6,656 nt of DNA, taken from positions 1 through 6,656 of the forward strand of contig FR882207.1 of the NCBI GenBank assembly GCA_000434935.1. Direction: 5' to 3'. The notes below the pieces were generated by a model, which saw only the letters and a list, made by a program, of their open reading frames with translations, ran no database searches and was not told where the DNA came from. Position 1 is the first letter of the stretch, and every line of letters begins with the position of its first letter. The DNA is from Bacteroides sp. CAG:709 (GTDB lineage: Bacteria > Bacteroidota > Bacteroidia > Bacteroidales > UBA932). A program made the translations under genes and the position numbers. Positions 1 to 5,369 of this stretch are shown piece after piece.

Positions 1-60
1 GGGTGTCTTTGTTTATATGCCGCTGTGACGTTGAGCCGCGGCAGAGATTCGTGGCAGTAT

Positions 61-112
61 CCTGTGATGGTGCCCTGTGATGGTGCCCTGTGATGGTGCC
101 TTGTGACGGTAC
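61..112. repeat. 13-bp tandem repeat, four copies
   Basis: The unit cctgtgatggtgc occurs three times exactly (61-73, 74-86, 87-99). A fourth copy, cttgtgacggtac (100-112), has three changes. It lies 38 bp upstream of the larger 414-bp array and shares no obvious sequence with it. The period of 13 is not a multiple of three and no reading frame of note spans it, so coding is unlikely. Such short arrays can vary in copy number by replication slippage; that is inference. Confidence 0.9.
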
Positions 113-150
113 CTCCTGTTCCATCGCTCAACCGCTCTTACGCTACGTCA

Positions 151-249
151 GCCACGTTTCCTTCCCTGACGTGCGTACTAAAACGTTTTTCACTCACGTT
201 ACCACGTAAATTGTCCCTGACGTGCGTGAAACGTGGCTTTTTACGCACG
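151..249. repeat. Palindromic core of unit 1 with 10-bp terminal inverted repeats
   Basis: Three nested or overlapping dyads are visible. The outer pair is GCCACGTTTC (151-160) with its exact reverse complement GAAACGTGGC (228-237), bounding 87 bp. Inside, ACGTG (169-173) and CACGT (195-199) flank the perfect palindrome AAAACGTTTT (180-189). A third hairpin pairs CGTGCGTGAAA (221-231) with the TTTTACGCACG arm ending at 249. The third hairpin uses bases of the outer right arm, so the two folds exclude each other. CCCTGACGTGCGT occurs twice in direct orientation (164-176, 215-227). Equivalent cores start at 565, 979 and 1392. The layout resembles REP/BIME- or MITE-like elements, but I cannot assign it to a named family. 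Confidence 0.75.
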
Positions 250-445
250 GCAGAGCCGCACTGAGATCCAAAATTATCTCCTTGTGCACCCCTGATGTCG
301 CAATGCCATGTCCATGCGGTGCCTGACAGGGATGTGCTATGCCCCCGCACCATCGCACCATCGGCTCCTCCCGCTCGCGAATTATTGTCGCGCCCTGTGT
401 CCTAACTCCACATCTCCCACCCTGCGCAATCGCACATCTGACCCC

Positions 446-528
446 GACACACTTTCCATCCTCACCCTACTCGCTTTCCATCACTCTCCCCACTCGCTTG
501 TCATCACTCTCCCGACGCACTTTCCATC
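446..528. repeat. Degenerate 21-26-bp sub-repeats within the spacer
   Basis: The consensus resembles cgctttccatcactctccc. Copies lie near 446-471, 472-494, 495-515 and, partly, 516-528. The same block recurs at 860-942. A differently arranged version sits at about 1273-1352 in unit 3, where ccatcactctcccg appears twice in close succession. The block is strongly pyrimidine-rich on the + strand. It is a second level of tandem repetition inside the 414-bp repeat. Confidence 0.7.
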
Positions 529-564
529 TATTTGTCGTTTCCACACCGGCCTTCTCCAATTCTA

Positions 565-978
565 GCCACGTTTCTTTCCACGGCGTGCGTGTTAAAACGT
601 TTTCCACTCACGTCACCACGTAAATTGTCCCTGACGTGCGTGAAACGTGGCTTTTTACGCACGGCAGAGCCGCACTGAGATCCAAAATTATCTCCTTGTG
701 CACCCCTGATGTCGCAATGCCATGTCCATGCGGTGCCTGACAGGGATGTGCTATGCCCCCGCACCATCGCACCATCGGCTCCTCCCGCTCGCGAATTATT
801 GTCGCGCCCTGTGTCCTAACTCCACATCTCCCACCCTGCGCAATCGCACATCTGACCCCGACACACTTTCCATCCTCACCCTACTCGCTTTCCATCACTC
901 TCCCCACTCGCTTGTCATCACTCTCCCGACGCACTTTCCATCTATTTGTCGTTTCCACACCGGCCTTCTCCAATTCTA
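565..978. repeat. Array unit 2 (414 bp)
   Basis: The spacer is an exact copy of the unit 1 spacer. The core matches the unit 3 core exactly until the G/T difference at 648/1062. Perfect identity with unit 1 over 447 bp (201-647 against 615-1061), longer than one period, marks a very recent tandem duplication or active homogenisation. Confidence 0.9.
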
Positions 979-1391
979 GCCACGTTTCTTTCCACGGCGT
1001 GCGTGTTAAAACGTTTTCCACTCACGTCACCACGTAAATTGTCCCTGACGTGCGTGAAACGGGGCTTTTTACGCACGGCAGGGCCACACTGAACTTCACA
1101 ATTATTCCCAAGTGCACCCCGGTGTCGCAGTGCCAAGTACATGCGGTGCCTCGCAGGGATGTGCCATGCCCCTGCACCAACGCACCATCGGCTCCTCCCG
1201 CTCGCGAACTCTTGCCTTGCCCTGTTCCCAACCCCACGGCTCCCACCCTGCGCAATCCCACATCTCACAGCCGACACACTTTCCATCCTCACCATACTTG
1301 CTTTCCATCACTCTCCCGACGCACATTCCATCACTCTCCCGCCGCACTTGCCCTCCCTTTGTCGTTCCCACACAGGCTTTCTCCGATTCTA
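979..1391. repeat. Array unit 3 (413 bp, diverged)
   Basis: The first 80 bases are nearly identical to unit 2, but the spacer has many substitutions and small indels (for example aacttcacaattattccc in place of the gatccaaaattatctcc segment) and the sub-repeat block is rearranged. The net one-base loss shifts any reading frame between core and spacer, which argues against a conserved protein. The mix of a fresh core and an old spacer suggests that the core was homogenised separately. Confidence 0.88.
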
Positions 1392-1500
1392 GCCACGTTT
1401 CCTTCCTCGACGTGCGTACTAAAACGTTTTCCGCTCACGTTACCACGTAAATTGTCCCTGACGTGCGTGAAAAGGCCAGTTTTACGCACGGCGGAGTCGA
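1392..1500. repeat. Truncated array unit 4 (core only)
   Basis: It matches the other cores from gccacgtttcc to the tttacgcacggc segment, then similarity fades near 1497-1500. The loop of the 3' hairpin differs (aggccag in place of the acgtggc type), which destroys the outer inverted-repeat arm present in units 1 and 2. It is the last repeat copy before the atp leader and lies about 40 bp upstream of the first promoter-like boxes. Confidence 0.85.
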
Positions 1501-1544
1501 CCAGTCTGGGGAGGCTGTGATGAGGCGGTAATGGTAATGAAGCA

Positions 1545-1576
1545 TTGTCTTTTTTTACCTAAGATTGGTATTTTTG
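1545..1576 (+). promoter_or_regulatory. Candidate Bacteroidetes-type promoter of the atp operon
   Basis: TTG at 1545-1547 and TATTTTTG at 1569-1576 are separated by 21 bp. They fit the -33 TTTG/TTG and -7 TAnnTTTG consensus recognised by the Bacteroidetes primary sigma factor. Transcription would start roughly at 1582-1585, giving a leader of about 135 nt. An exact -7 match at 1612-1619 and a near match at 1602-1609 (TAATTTTC) are also present, but without a well-spaced -33 box. In AT-rich DNA such matches can occur by chance. Confidence 0.45.
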
Positions 1577-1671
1577 GTCATAAAAACGCTGGCTTGGTAT
1601 ATAATTTTCAGTATTTTTGGAAAATATTTCCGAGAGGTCAGTTTCATTGGCTGATTGGCGATTTTTGTTAC

Positions 1672-1687
1672 ATGCCGGGGACGGCAT
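1672..1687 (+). promoter_or_regulatory. Leader hairpin ATGCCG-GGGA-CGGCAT
   Basis: A perfect 6-bp stem with a 4-base GGGA loop lies 30 bp upstream of the atpD start and 18 bp before its Shine-Dalgarno. No U-tract follows, so it is not an intrinsic terminator. It could stabilise the leader or affect initiation; that is inference. The left arm also contains the ATG of a possible 10-codon upstream ORF (1672-1704). Confidence 0.4.
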
Positions 1688-1705
1688 TAGTGAAGAGAAA
1701 TTAAT

Positions 1706-1710
1706 AAGGA
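1706..1710 (+). promoter_or_regulatory. Shine-Dalgarno of atpD (AAGGA)
   Basis: AAGGA lies 7 bases before the ATG at 1718. It is the only well-placed purine-rich site in the operon; the other starts have none or a distant one. It fixes the atpD start with confidence. Confidence 0.65.
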
Positions 1711-1717
1711 ATTAGAT

Positions 1718-3244
1718 ATGCCAAACGTTGTAGGACATATATCTCAGATTATCGGGCCGGTCGTAGATGTGCATTTCGACCTGACCCAGGCAGAAGAAAA
1801 GAATGAACTTCCTAATATCCATGACGCATTGACCATCACCAGAACTGATGGAAAGAAGCTGATTGTGGAAGTTCAGCAGCATATCGGAGAAGACACTGTC
1901 AGAGCGGTCGCTATGGACTCTACTGATGGCCTTCAGCGTGGTATGGAAGCAGTCAGTACGTCACACCCTATCGAGATGCCTGTCGGCCCTCAGATACGAG
2001 GTAGAGTGCTCAATGTCGTGGGAGAATCCATCGACGGGCTTGGAGAACTCGACAGGGCTCATGAACTGCCTATCCACAGGGAACCCCCTAAATTCGAGGA
2101 CCTCACCACATCACAGGAAGTCCTCTACACCGGAATCAAAGTCATTGACCTTCTCGAACCTTACCTGAAAGGCGGCAAGATCGGTCTTTTCGGTGGCGCG
2201 GGAGTCGGCAAGACTGTGCTCATCAAGGAACTTATCAACAACATTGCGAAGAAACATAACGGATTCTCGATTTTTGCCGGTGTCGGCGAGCGTACCCGCG
2301 AGGGCAATGATTTGCTGAGGGAAATGATAGAATCCGGCGTTATCAAATACGGCGAGGACTTCGAGAAAAGCATGGAAGAAGGACATTGGGACCTCTCATT
2401 GGTGGACAAGAAGAAACTCGCTGAATCACAGGTTGCTCTGGTGTTCGGACAGATGAACGAGCCGCCTGGAGCAAGAGCCTCGGTCGCATTGTCAGGACTG
2501 ACGCTCGCGGAATCATTCAGGGACAACAAGGACCTGAACGGACCGAAAGACATATTGTTCTTCATTGACAATATCTTCCGATTCACGCAGGCCGGTTCGG
2601 AGGTGTCAGCGCTGCTCGGACGTATGCCGTCGGCAGTGGGATATCAGCCTACCCTTGCGACGGAAATGGGACAGATGCAGGAACGCATCACATCTACAAA
2701 AGATGGTTCAATTACTTCTGTACAAGCAGTTTACGTTCCAGCCGACGACTTGACGGACCCGGCACCTGCCACGACATTTACCCACTTGGACGCTACCACG
2801 GTGCTCAGCCGAAAGATTACCGAGCTCGGTATCTATCCGGCAGTAGACCCGCTGGAATCCACATCCAGAATCCTGGACCCGAATATCGTGGGCGAGGCGC
2901 ATTACAATACCGCTCAGCGCGTGAAACAGATTCTCCAGAGAAACAAGGAACTTCAGGATATCATTGCGATTCTCGGTATGGACGAGTTGTCTGACGAGGA
3001 CAAGCAGACCGTAAACAGAGCGCGTAGAGTGCAGCGTTTCCTTTCACAGCCATTCTCTGTGGCAGAGCAGTTTACCGGAGTTCCGGGAGTCATGGTCGAC
3101 ATCGAAGACACCATCAAGGGCTTCAATATGATTCTTGACGGCAAGGTGGATTACCTTCCGGAGCAGGCGTTCCTCAATGTCGGTACCATCGAAGATGCCA
3201 TAAAGAAAGGCGAGGAGATTCTCGCAAGAGCAGACAACAAGTAG
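1718..3244 (+). CDS. atpD: F1 ATP synthase subunit beta
   Basis: This is the catalytic subunit of F1, three per complex, which makes ATP from ADP and phosphate at the cytoplasmic face of the inner membrane. The 508 residues contain the N-terminal beta-barrel (about 1-85), the nucleotide-binding domain with Walker A GGAGVGKT (159-166), the GERTREGND loop with the catalytic Glu at 191, Walker B ILFFIDN with Asp 284, the PAPATTFTHLDATTVLS segment, the adenine-stacking Tyr 373 and the family signature PAVDPLESTS (374-383). The C-terminal helical domain carries DELSDED (422-428), the lever contacting gamma. It is longer than the E. coli protein (about 460), mainly because of roughly 27 extra residues between 199 and 243, as in other Bacteroidetes beta subunits. 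The start is supported by AAGGA 7 bases upstream. It is the first gene of the operon. Confidence 0.98.
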   Translation: MPNVVGHISQIIGPVVDVHFDLTQAEEKNELPNIHDALTITRTDGKKLIVEVQQHIGEDTVRAVAMDSTDGLQRGMEAVSTSHPIEMPVGPQIRGRVLNVVGESIDGLGELDRAHELPIHREPPKFEDLTTSQEVLYTGIKVIDLLEPYLKGGKIGLFGGAGVGKTVLIKELINNIAKKHNGFSIFAGVGERTREGNDLLREMIESGVIKYGEDFEKSMEEGHWDLSLVDKKKLAESQVALVFGQMNEPPGARASVALSGLTLAESFRDNKDLNGPKDILFFIDNIFRFTQAGSEVSALLGRMPSAVGYQPTLATEMGQMQERITSTKDGSITSVQAVYVPADDLTDPAPATTFTHLDATTVLSRKITELGIYPAVDPLESTSRILDPNIVGEAHYNTAQRVKQILQRNKELQDIIAILGMDELSDEDKQTVNRARRVQRFLSQPFSVAEQFTGVPGVMVDIEDTIKGFNMILDGKVDYLPEQAFLNVGTIEDAIKKGEEILARADNK

Positions 3245-3255
3245 TTTTCGTGGAT

Positions 3256-3507
3256 ATGGAAGCTGGAATTTCATTGAAAATCATGTCACCGGAACAGGTG
3301 TTGGAAGAATGCCAGGTCTCGAAGGTGAAATTGCCCGGAAAGAAGGATCCGTTCGTGGTTCTGAAGAATCACGCATCCCTGATTTCGGCATTGAACCCGG
3401 GGACAATAGAATATGTGACCGCTGACGGGCAGACAAGGAAACTTCAGGTAAAGTCCGGATTCGTTGAAGTAAAGGACAACAAGGTGTCCGTGTGCGTAGA
3501 ATTATGA
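3256..3507 (+). CDS. atpC: F1 ATP synthase subunit epsilon, short form without C-terminal helices
   Basis: Epsilon is the part of the central stalk that joins gamma to the c-ring. The protein is only 83 residues from ATG 3256, or 85 from GTG 3250. It covers the N-terminal beta-sandwich (SLKIMSPEQV near the start, LPGKKDPFVVLKNHASLISAL in the middle, GFVEVKDNKVSVCVEL at the end). It stops where the two-helix C-terminal domain of the E. coli protein (about 139 residues) would begin. Short epsilons are usual in Bacteroidetes, so this is not a truncation by mutation. The helices that inhibit ATP hydrolysis in other bacteria are therefore absent. I prefer ATG 3256 over GTG 3250; neither has a clear ribosome binding site. 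It begins 11 bp after atpD, and its stop overlaps the atpB start in ATGA. Confidence 0.93.
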   Translation: MEAGISLKIMSPEQVLEECQVSKVKLPGKKDPFVVLKNHASLISALNPGTIEYVTADGQTRKLQVKSGFVEVKDNKVSVCVEL

Positions 3508-4562
3508 AATTGTTCAGATACATAGTTGCCGTGGTCTTGGCCGTGACAGTCTGGATGCCGCTGAGGGCGGAAGAGGCTGCTGCGGACAGCACTGCCGGAG
3601 GACCGGGGTTCAATGTCCAGGAGGTAATCTTCGGACACATGAGCGACGCGTACGAATGGCACATAACTGACATCGGTGACAAGTCGGTTGCCATTCCGCT
3701 GCCTGTAATCGTGAAAAGCAGTACCGGATGGCATGTGTTCTCTTCCAAGCGGATAGAGCACGGGGAGGAATACGAAGGACTGTATATTTCGGAAAAGACG
3801 GGGAAGATAGTGGAAAAGAATGAGGCCGGCGAAGAAACAAGGCCGTTTGACATTTCCATTACCAAGAATGTCCTGGCGATAATGATAAGCAGTGCGCTGC
3901 TGGTGTTCCTGATTCTGGGCACTGCCAGATGGTACAAGAAGCACGATGCGCTGAAAGAAGCCCCGAGGGGTTTGGCCGCATTCATGGAACCTGTCATCCA
4001 GATGGTAGACGAAGGCGTGGCGAAGGACAACATCGGTGAAGGATATGAAAAATTCTCACCATATCTGTGCACCGTATTCCTCTGGATATTGCTGAACAAC
4101 ATTCTGGGAATCGTGCCGTTCTTCCCTGGAGGCGCCAATGTGACCGGAAACATTGCGGTAACATGCGTGCTGGGCATCGCTACATTTCTGATGATCAATC
4201 TCTTCGGAACGAAGCACTATTTCAAGGACATTTTCTGGCCGGATGTGCCGCTGATGCTGAAATTCCCGTTCCCGATATTGCCCATCATCGAGGTGTTCAG
4301 CGCGTTCATGAAACCATTGACGCTGATGATAAGGCTTTTCGCCAACATGCTTGCGGGACACATCATCGCCATCAGCCTGGTCTGCATAATTTTCGTGTTC
4401 GCCAAGTACAATGCTGTCCTTTTCGGAAGCATGACGGTGGTCTCGCTGCTCTTCGGAGTCTTCATGGATTTGCTCGAAGTGCTCGTGGCATTCCTCCAGG
4501 CATATGTATTTACGATACTGTCAGCCGTGTTCATCGGCATGGCAAGACAGGAAGAAGCTTGA
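3504..4562 (+). CDS. atpB: Fo ATP synthase subunit a
   Basis: This is the membrane stator that forms the two proton half-channels against the c-ring. From ATG 3504 it has 352 residues, against about 270 in E. coli. The extra length is at the N-terminus: a signal-peptide-like segment (1-22, ending near LRAEEAAA) and a periplasmic region of about 95 residues before the first family membrane helix (about 121-141). Further helices lie near 185-207, 213-233, 255-276, 283-300 and 305-346. Arg 277 in LMIRLFANMLAGH matches the essential E. coli Arg210. His 286 and Glu 325 occupy the places of Glu219 and His245, a swapped pair known from other families; Gln 332 matches Gln252. A longer version from GTG 3492 is possible, but ATG 3504 overlaps the atpC stop in ATGA, typical of translational coupling. 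No extra gene separates it from atpC. Confidence 0.96.
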   Translation: MKLFRYIVAVVLAVTVWMPLRAEEAAADSTAGGPGFNVQEVIFGHMSDAYEWHITDIGDKSVAIPLPVIVKSSTGWHVFSSKRIEHGEEYEGLYISEKTGKIVEKNEAGEETRPFDISITKNVLAIMISSALLVFLILGTARWYKKHDALKEAPRGLAAFMEPVIQMVDEGVAKDNIGEGYEKFSPYLCTVFLWILLNNILGIVPFFPGGANVTGNIAVTCVLGIATFLMINLFGTKHYFKDIFWPDVPLMLKFPFPILPIIEVFSAFMKPLTLMIRLFANMLAGHIIAISLVCIIFVFAKYNAVLFGSMTVVSLLFGVFMDLLEVLVAFLQAYVFTILSAVFIGMARQEEA

Positions 4563-4587
4563 TAATATCAATTAAAATTTTATAGTT

Positions 4588-4842
4588 ATGTTACTTACAA
4601 TTCTTTTACAAGCAGTTGCTGCTGACGTTCTTGGAAAGGCAGGTATCGCTCTTGCAGCCGCTGTTGCAGCATTGGCAGCAGGTTACGGAATCGGAAAAAT
4701 CGGTTCTGCAGCTACAGAGTCCATCGCGCGTCAGCCGGAAGCCGGCGGAAGCATCCGTTCTTCAATGATCATTGTCGCTGCGATGATTGAGGGCGCGGCA
4801 CTGTTTGCAATTATCGTTTGCCTTTTGGCACTCTTCAGCTAG
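4588..4842 (+). CDS. atpE: Fo ATP synthase subunit c (rotor ring proteolipid)
   Basis: This 84-residue hairpin of two membrane helices assembles into the rotating c-ring. Helix 1 (about 12-43) has the small-residue packing pattern, mostly Ala and Gly, around ALAAGYGIGKIG. The cytoplasmic loop ARQP (47-50), which contacts gamma and epsilon, follows. Helix 2 holds the ion-carrying Glu 68 in AAMIEGAALF, equivalent to E. coli Asp61. The Na+ ligands of sodium-type rings (a Gln in helix 1 and a Ser-Thr pair after the Glu) are missing: Ile 35 and Gly-Ala stand there, so proton coupling is predicted. A short hydrophobic N-terminus (MLLTILLQAVAADVLG) precedes helix 1. The start has no Shine-Dalgarno; the 25-bp gap after atpB is strongly AT-rich, which may help the high translation that this multi-copy subunit needs. 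Confidence 0.97.
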   Translation: MLLTILLQAVAADVLGKAGIALAAAVAALAAGYGIGKIGSAATESIARQPEAGGSIRSSMIIVAAMIEGAALFAIIVCLLALFS

Positions 4843-4849
4843 TTAGCGT

Positions 4850-5365
4850 ATGTCACTTGTTACTCCGGATTCAGGCCTTCTGTTCTGGATGGTCATCATC
4901 TTCGGCGTGGTGTTCTTCATCCTCGCCAAGTTCGGTTTTCCTGTCATCACCGACATGGTGAGAAAGAGAACCGAGTCCATCAGCCAGTCCCTTAAATTGG
5001 CTGACGAGGCGAGGGCTGAACTTGCCGTGCTGAACAAGGAACAGTCGGAACTGTTGTTGCAGGCCAAGAAAGAGCAGGCGCGTGTCCTCGAAGATGCTGC
5101 CAAAGTGAAGGCTTCCATCATCGAGCAGGCGAAGGTGCAGGCTCAACAAGAGGCCGAGAAGGTATTGGCACAAGCCAGAACGGAAATAGCTGCGGAAAAA
5201 GAGAGCGCATTGAGGGACATCCGCAAGGAAGTGGCTCTGCTCTCAATGAATATTACAGAGAAAGTCCTCAGGACCGAATTCGGTTCTGAAGAAGTCCGTA
5301 AACAGTATGTGGACAAGGTCATGCAGGAACTTGCCGGACAGAAGGACTCTTTTATGAAGAATTAA
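4850..5365 (+). CDS. atpF: Fo ATP synthase subunit b (peripheral stalk)
   Basis: Subunit b is the stator arm that ties Fo to delta and alpha. The protein has 171 residues. One membrane helix lies near the N-terminus (about 9-27, FWMVIIFGVVFFILAKFG). A long charged helix rich in Ala, Glu, Lys and Gln follows (about 35-135), the dimerisation and tether regions of the stalk. The C-terminal part (about 136-171) should bind delta. Length and layout match the family (E. coli 156). No second b or b' gene is seen, so a homodimer is expected. It starts 7 bp after atpE without a Shine-Dalgarno and ends 4 bp before atpH, so it probably depends on ribosomes arriving from upstream. Confidence 0.96.
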   Translation: MSLVTPDSGLLFWMVIIFGVVFFILAKFGFPVITDMVRKRTESISQSLKLADEARAELAVLNKEQSELLLQAKKEQARVLEDAAKVKASIIEQAKVQAQQEAEKVLAQARTEIAAEKESALRDIRKEVALLSMNITEKVLRTEFGSEEVRKQYVDKVMQELAGQKDSFMKN

Positions 5366-5369
5366 TGCG

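Larger units (their letters stand above)
151..564. repeat. Array unit 1 (414 bp)
   Basis: The core (151 to about 256) differs from the unit 2 core at about eight positions, all before position 201. From 201 onward it is identical to unit 2 for the rest of the unit and into the next core. The first half of this core resembles the unit 4 core (both have gtgcgtactaaaacg) more than units 2 and 3 (gtgcgtgttaaaacg). The two outer cores of the array therefore form one subtype and the two inner cores another. Confidence 0.9.
151..1500. repeat. Tandem array with 414-bp period, three units plus a truncated fourth
   Basis: The motif gccacgttt recurs at 151, 565, 979 and 1392, giving periods of 414, 414 and 413 bp. 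Each unit is an ACGT-rich palindromic core of about 105 bp followed by a C-rich spacer of about 300 bp. The array ends with a core only: similarity stops near 1500, where unique AT-rich sequence begins. Positions 201-647 match 615-1061 without a single difference, while unit 3 has many substitutions and a net one-base deletion. Short ORFs run through the units on both strands, but they are low-complexity and broken by the indel in unit 3. I see no transposase, integrase or RNA gene inside. Growth by unequal crossing-over between cores is the simplest explanation. Confidence 0.92.
1501..1717 (+). other. Unique leader region between the repeat array and atpD
   Basis: No gene is visible in these 217 bp. 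Composition changes sharply from C-rich repeat to AT-rich. The stretch holds two copies of GTATTTTTGG (1568-1577, 1611-1620), the GGAAA/TTTCC dyad (1619-1631), the ATGCCG/CGGCAT hairpin (1672-1687) and the atpD Shine-Dalgarno. This is the only sizeable non-repeat intergenic stretch before the operon, so the operon promoter most likely lies here. Confidence 0.75.

Noticed and set aside
221..249. Intrinsic transcription terminator in the core hairpin
   Set aside because: No U-tract follows the stem on either strand; the T run lies inside the stem.
308..1037. Repeated + strand ORFs of 85 and 94 codons in units 1 and 2 as real genes
   Set aside because: They are identical because the DNA is duplicated, they overlap each other in different frames, their composition is Pro/Ser/Thr/His-rich and low-complexity, and the diverged unit 3 does not keep them as a family.
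942..1295. Minus-strand ORF of 117 codons in unit 3
   Set aside because: It arises from a frame join caused by the one-base loss in unit 3 and matches no unit 1 or 2 product along its length.
151..1500. CRISPR array
   Set aside because: The period is 414 bp, the spacers are near-identical rather than unique, and no cas gene is present.
1..1500. Insertion sequence or prophage remnant
   Set aside because: No transposase, integrase or phage-like protein fragment is visible in any frame. The 10-bp inverted repeats bound only 87 bp, so at most this is a non-autonomous element.
3281..4198. Minus-strand ORF of 305 codons opposite atpC and atpB
   Set aside because: It is antisense across two conserved, clearly functional genes and has no recognisable domain; it is a codon-bias shadow.
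4067..4585. + strand ORF of 172 codons inside atpB in another frame
   Set aside because: It has no family features and lies fully within or at the end of atpB, whose frame is well supported.
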